A stretch of DNA of 64,000 nucleotides from Prevotella sp. DNF00663 (GTDB taxonomy: Bacteria; Bacteroidota; Bacteroidia; Bacteroidales; Bacteroidaceae): contig NZ_KQ960663.1 in NCBI RefSeq assembly GCF_001553265.1, positions 49,376 to 113,375 on the forward strand, given 5' to 3'. Positions 61,969-64,000 of this stretch are shown here, piece by piece. The first letter of the stretch is position 1; the number at the start of each line of letters is the position of its first letter. A program made the position numbers and the translations under genes. The notes below the pieces were generated by a model. The model searched no databases and had not been told where the DNA came from. It saw nothing but the letters and a program-made list of their open reading frames with translations.

Positions 61969-63396
61969 ATGAGAACATTTTGTTTTATATTTTTAGTAGC
62001 GGTATTCTCGCTTGTATCAGTGTCTTGTATGAACGAAGAATCGTTCACAACTTCACCGAATAAGATGTTAGTCTATTCTGCTGATACGGTATCAATTGAT
62101 ACTGTGTTTTCCAATATACCTTCGTCTACGCGTTCGTTTTGGGTTTATAATCGTTCGGGAGAAGGAATTAAATTGGCCAATGCGAAGTTGGCTGGTGGAA
62201 ATCAAAACGGTTTTAGAGCAAATATTGACGGAGTATATCTAGGTAAAACAGCGGGTTATCAAGTAAACGACTTGGAGGTTCGTAGTGGAGATAGCCTGCG
62301 AGTTTATGTGGAATTTACAGCCCCAACGACCAATCAAGATAAACCACAACTGTGTCAGGATGAACTTGTTTTTAAGTTGGAAAGTGGAGTAGAGCAGAAG
62401 GTTCATTTGAAAGCGTGGACTTGGAATGCTTTGAAAATGAATAATCTAGTAGTTAGTGAAGATACCCAATTGGCTTCATCTACACCTATTATAATATATG
62501 GTAAGGTAACGATTAGCCGTGGAGCTACGCTTCGCATTGCTGGAGGAACATCTTTGTATTTTCATGATGGTGCCGGAATTGATGTAAAAGGGACACTTGT
62601 CTGTGAGGGGAACAAGGATTCTGAAGTTTTGATGCGTGGCGATAGATTGGACAGAGTGTTCGACTATTTGCCTTATGACCGTGTGAGTGGACAGTGGGGT
62701 GGGCTACGGTTTTACTCTGAATCTACGAACAATCGACTGCAATATGTCGAATTGCATGGGGCGCATACTGGTGTGCAATGCGATGAGAATTCTGAGTTGA
62801 CCATTTCTAATTCCACCATACATAATTGTAAAGGCTATGGAGTTACTGCTCAATCGGCTCATTTAAAGATTCATGATAGTCAATTATCGAACAGTTTGAA
62901 TGATTGTCTGTTTGCGAATGGTGGACGCGTAGAGGTACAAGGTTGCACGATAGCGCAGTTCTATCCTTTTGATTCTGCGCGTGGATATGCTTTGAATATC
63001 TCTAATTCGAGTGGTGCGCTTGAGTTATTTACGTGTGATAATAGTTTGATAACAGGTTATGCTAAGGATGTTATTGGAGGTTCTAATAATAAAGCATCGA
63101 CCTTTAATTATCAATTTTCATCATGCCTTTTGCGCACAGTAGAGCCTACAAGTGAGAATGTCAATCGTTTTTTGAATGTGCAATATGAGAATGTGGATGA
63201 TACCATCGCTGCAGGAAAGAAGAACTTTATGAAGGTTGACGAACGAAATTTAGTATATGATTTCCGCTTATCATCAGCATCTTTGGCAAATGATAAAGGA
63301 GATAAATCCAAATCCTCGTATACTGATAGGACAGGAATACCTAGATTAGAACATCCTGATATTGGAGCTTATGAAAGACAGAGTACAAAAGATTAG
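61969..63396 (+). CDS. Exported right-handed beta-helix lipoprotein
   Basis: 475 residues. The lipoprotein signal ends VSVSC (Cys about 20). The first domain (about 35-165) is Ig-like; from about 170 to 400 the protein has irregular short turns (ISRGATLRIAGGTSLYF, TISNSTIHNCKGYGV, SNSLNDCLFANGGRVEVQG) typical of pectate-lyase-like parallel beta helices. The end HPDIGAYERQ is the choice-of-anchor type ending common in surface polymorphic proteins. No catalytic site of a lyase or hydrolase is visible, so surface adhesion or scaffolding is possible. It starts 18 bases after the MFS gene. Confidence 0.75.
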   Translation: MRTFCFIFLVAVFSLVSVSCMNEESFTTSPNKMLVYSADTVSIDTVFSNIPSSTRSFWVYNRSGEGIKLANAKLAGGNQNGFRANIDGVYLGKTAGYQVNDLEVRSGDSLRVYVEFTAPTTNQDKPQLCQDELVFKLESGVEQKVHLKAWTWNALKMNNLVVSEDTQLASSTPIIIYGKVTISRGATLRIAGGTSLYFHDGAGIDVKGTLVCEGNKDSEVLMRGDRLDRVFDYLPYDRVSGQWGGLRFYSESTNNRLQYVELHGAHTGVQCDENSELTISNSTIHNCKGYGVTAQSAHLKIHDSQLSNSLNDCLFANGGRVEVQGCTIAQFYPFDSARGYALNISNSSGALELFTCDNSLITGYAKDVIGGSNNKASTFNYQFSSCLLRTVEPTSENVNRFLNVQYENVDDTIAAGKKNFMKVDERNLVYDFRLSSASLANDKGDKSKSSYTDRTGIPRLEHPDIGAYERQSTKD

Positions 63397-63420
63397 AATA
63401 TAAATAAAGATATAGTTAAT

Positions 63421-63891
63421 ATGGAAAATCGTAAAATTGAAATCTCATATAAATATTGTCAGAAAGAAGAATTGGATGCTGTCTGTCAAGAATTGATAGA
63501 TAAAGCTATTGCCGCAACGCAGAATTCGTATGCAGATTACAGTCACTTTTATGTCGGAGCAGCCTTGTTGCTTGATAATGGGGATGTTGTGATAGGGGCA
63601 AATCAGGAAAATGTGGCATTTCCTTCTGGTTTGTGTGCTGAACGTACAGCTATCTTTGCTGCCCAAGCTCAACAACCTATGCAGGCAATAAAGGCAATTG
63701 CCATTGCGGCACGAAATGATAAGGGAATGCTAGAATCGCCGATAACCCCTTGTGGAGCATGTCGACAAGTGATGTTAGAGATAGAAGAGCGTTATCATTC
63801 TGATATGGAAGTATATTTATATGGTACAGATGGAGTTTATATTGTAAACTCTGTAAAGGATCTTTTGCCGTTTGCTTTTGTTAGTTTGTAA
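63421..63891 (+). CDS. cdd: Cdd, cytidine deaminase
   Basis: 156 residues. Zinc site motifs SGLCAERTAIFAA (Cys, Glu as proton shuttle) and TPCGACRQVMLEI (two Cys) are intact, with YAAYSHFYVGAAL-like start region (SYADYSHFYVGAALLL). It deaminates cytidine or deoxycytidine in pyrimidine salvage. The gene is near the window end, 24 bases after the beta-helix gene; the last 109 bases hold no gene. Confidence 0.94.
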   Translation: MENRKIEISYKYCQKEELDAVCQELIDKAIAATQNSYADYSHFYVGAALLLDNGDVVIGANQENVAFPSGLCAERTAIFAAQAQQPMQAIKAIAIAARNDKGMLESPITPCGACRQVMLEIEERYHSDMEVYLYGTDGVYIVNSVKDLLPFAFVSL

Positions 63892-64000
63892 GCTGTATAT
63901 TATGGTTTGTCAATTCTTGCTGTTTTGCGAAAAAGCTTGTCTTTTCCCTTGACTCACATCAATGTTGCGCTTAAAATCTCGTTTTTTTGCAAAATATTGG

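Noticed and set aside
1..64000. CRISPR arrays, rRNA, tRNA genes and antibiotic resistance genes
   Set aside because: None seen: no regularly spaced repeat-spacer units, no rRNA-like or cloverleaf sequence, and no recognised resistance gene such as tetQ or ermF in this half of the ICE.

Overview
The window comes from a member of the Bacteroidales (Bacteroidota), most likely a gut Bacteroides/Phocaeicola/Prevotella-type organism. The evidence is Bacteroidota-specific gene families (DUF3078, DUF4105/Lnb, DUF4301, DUF4421, TraA-TraQ of CTnDOT-type elements), A-rich translation starts rather than strong Shine-Dalgarno sites, and -7 promoter boxes of the form TAnnTTTG upstream of many genes. No rRNA, tRNA or CRISPR array was seen. 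The genus cannot be fixed from the sequence alone.

Positions 1 to about 19,550 are the transfer half of a CTnDOT-like integrative conjugative element (ICE), visibly more GC-rich than the rest. It starts inside a mobA-like gene (minus strand, cut by the window edge), followed by a hairpin-rich spacer that is a good oriT candidate. A long plus-strand transfer operon then runs traA-B-C-D-E-F-G, a DUF3876 lipoprotein, I-J-K-L-M-N-O-P-Q and a lysozyme: the type IV secretion channel, its ATPase, a toprim primase-like protein and a wall-cutting enzyme. A minus-strand accessory cluster converges on it (18,528 down to 15,183): a small membrane protein, PcfK-like and PcfJ-like proteins, DUF3873 and small unknowns. 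The right end of the element probably lies near 19,420-19,553, where three GTTACG-type repeats sit beside a match to the CTnDOT target consensus GTANNTTTGC. The integrase end is outside the window.

From about 19,560 to 64,000 is AT-richer core chromosome. It holds envelope biogenesis genes (DUF3078 barrel, secA, a phosphatase-fold pseudoenzyme coupled to the probable lipoprotein N-acyltransferase lnb, an outer-membrane barrel, lptC, a CNNM/CorC protein, a PpiD-like foldase). Next come an oxidoreductase, DUF4421 and a DUF1460-rel-DUF4301 operon with a hydrolase-dead Rel protein. A threonine operon follows, thrA, an ApgM-family probable homoserine kinase, thrC. After an FAD oxidoreductase and kdsB comes a MORN protein-YhcH-glgB-DUF6057 operon. 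A six-gene minus-strand operon (DUF3298, rsmG, metallo-hydrolase, ruvC, a twin ABC ATPase, a small secreted protein) precedes a HAD phosphatase, panB, an MFS protein, a beta-helix lipoprotein and cdd.

The points most worth a second look are the ICE end and its hairpins, a leader motif repeated before several ICE genes, the pseudophosphatase coupled to lnb, the ApgM-type homoserine kinase, the Rel protein without its hydrolase residues, an intergenic repeat family, and two genes whose promoters sit almost on the start codon. I did not find a clearly new multi-gene defence or metabolic system.
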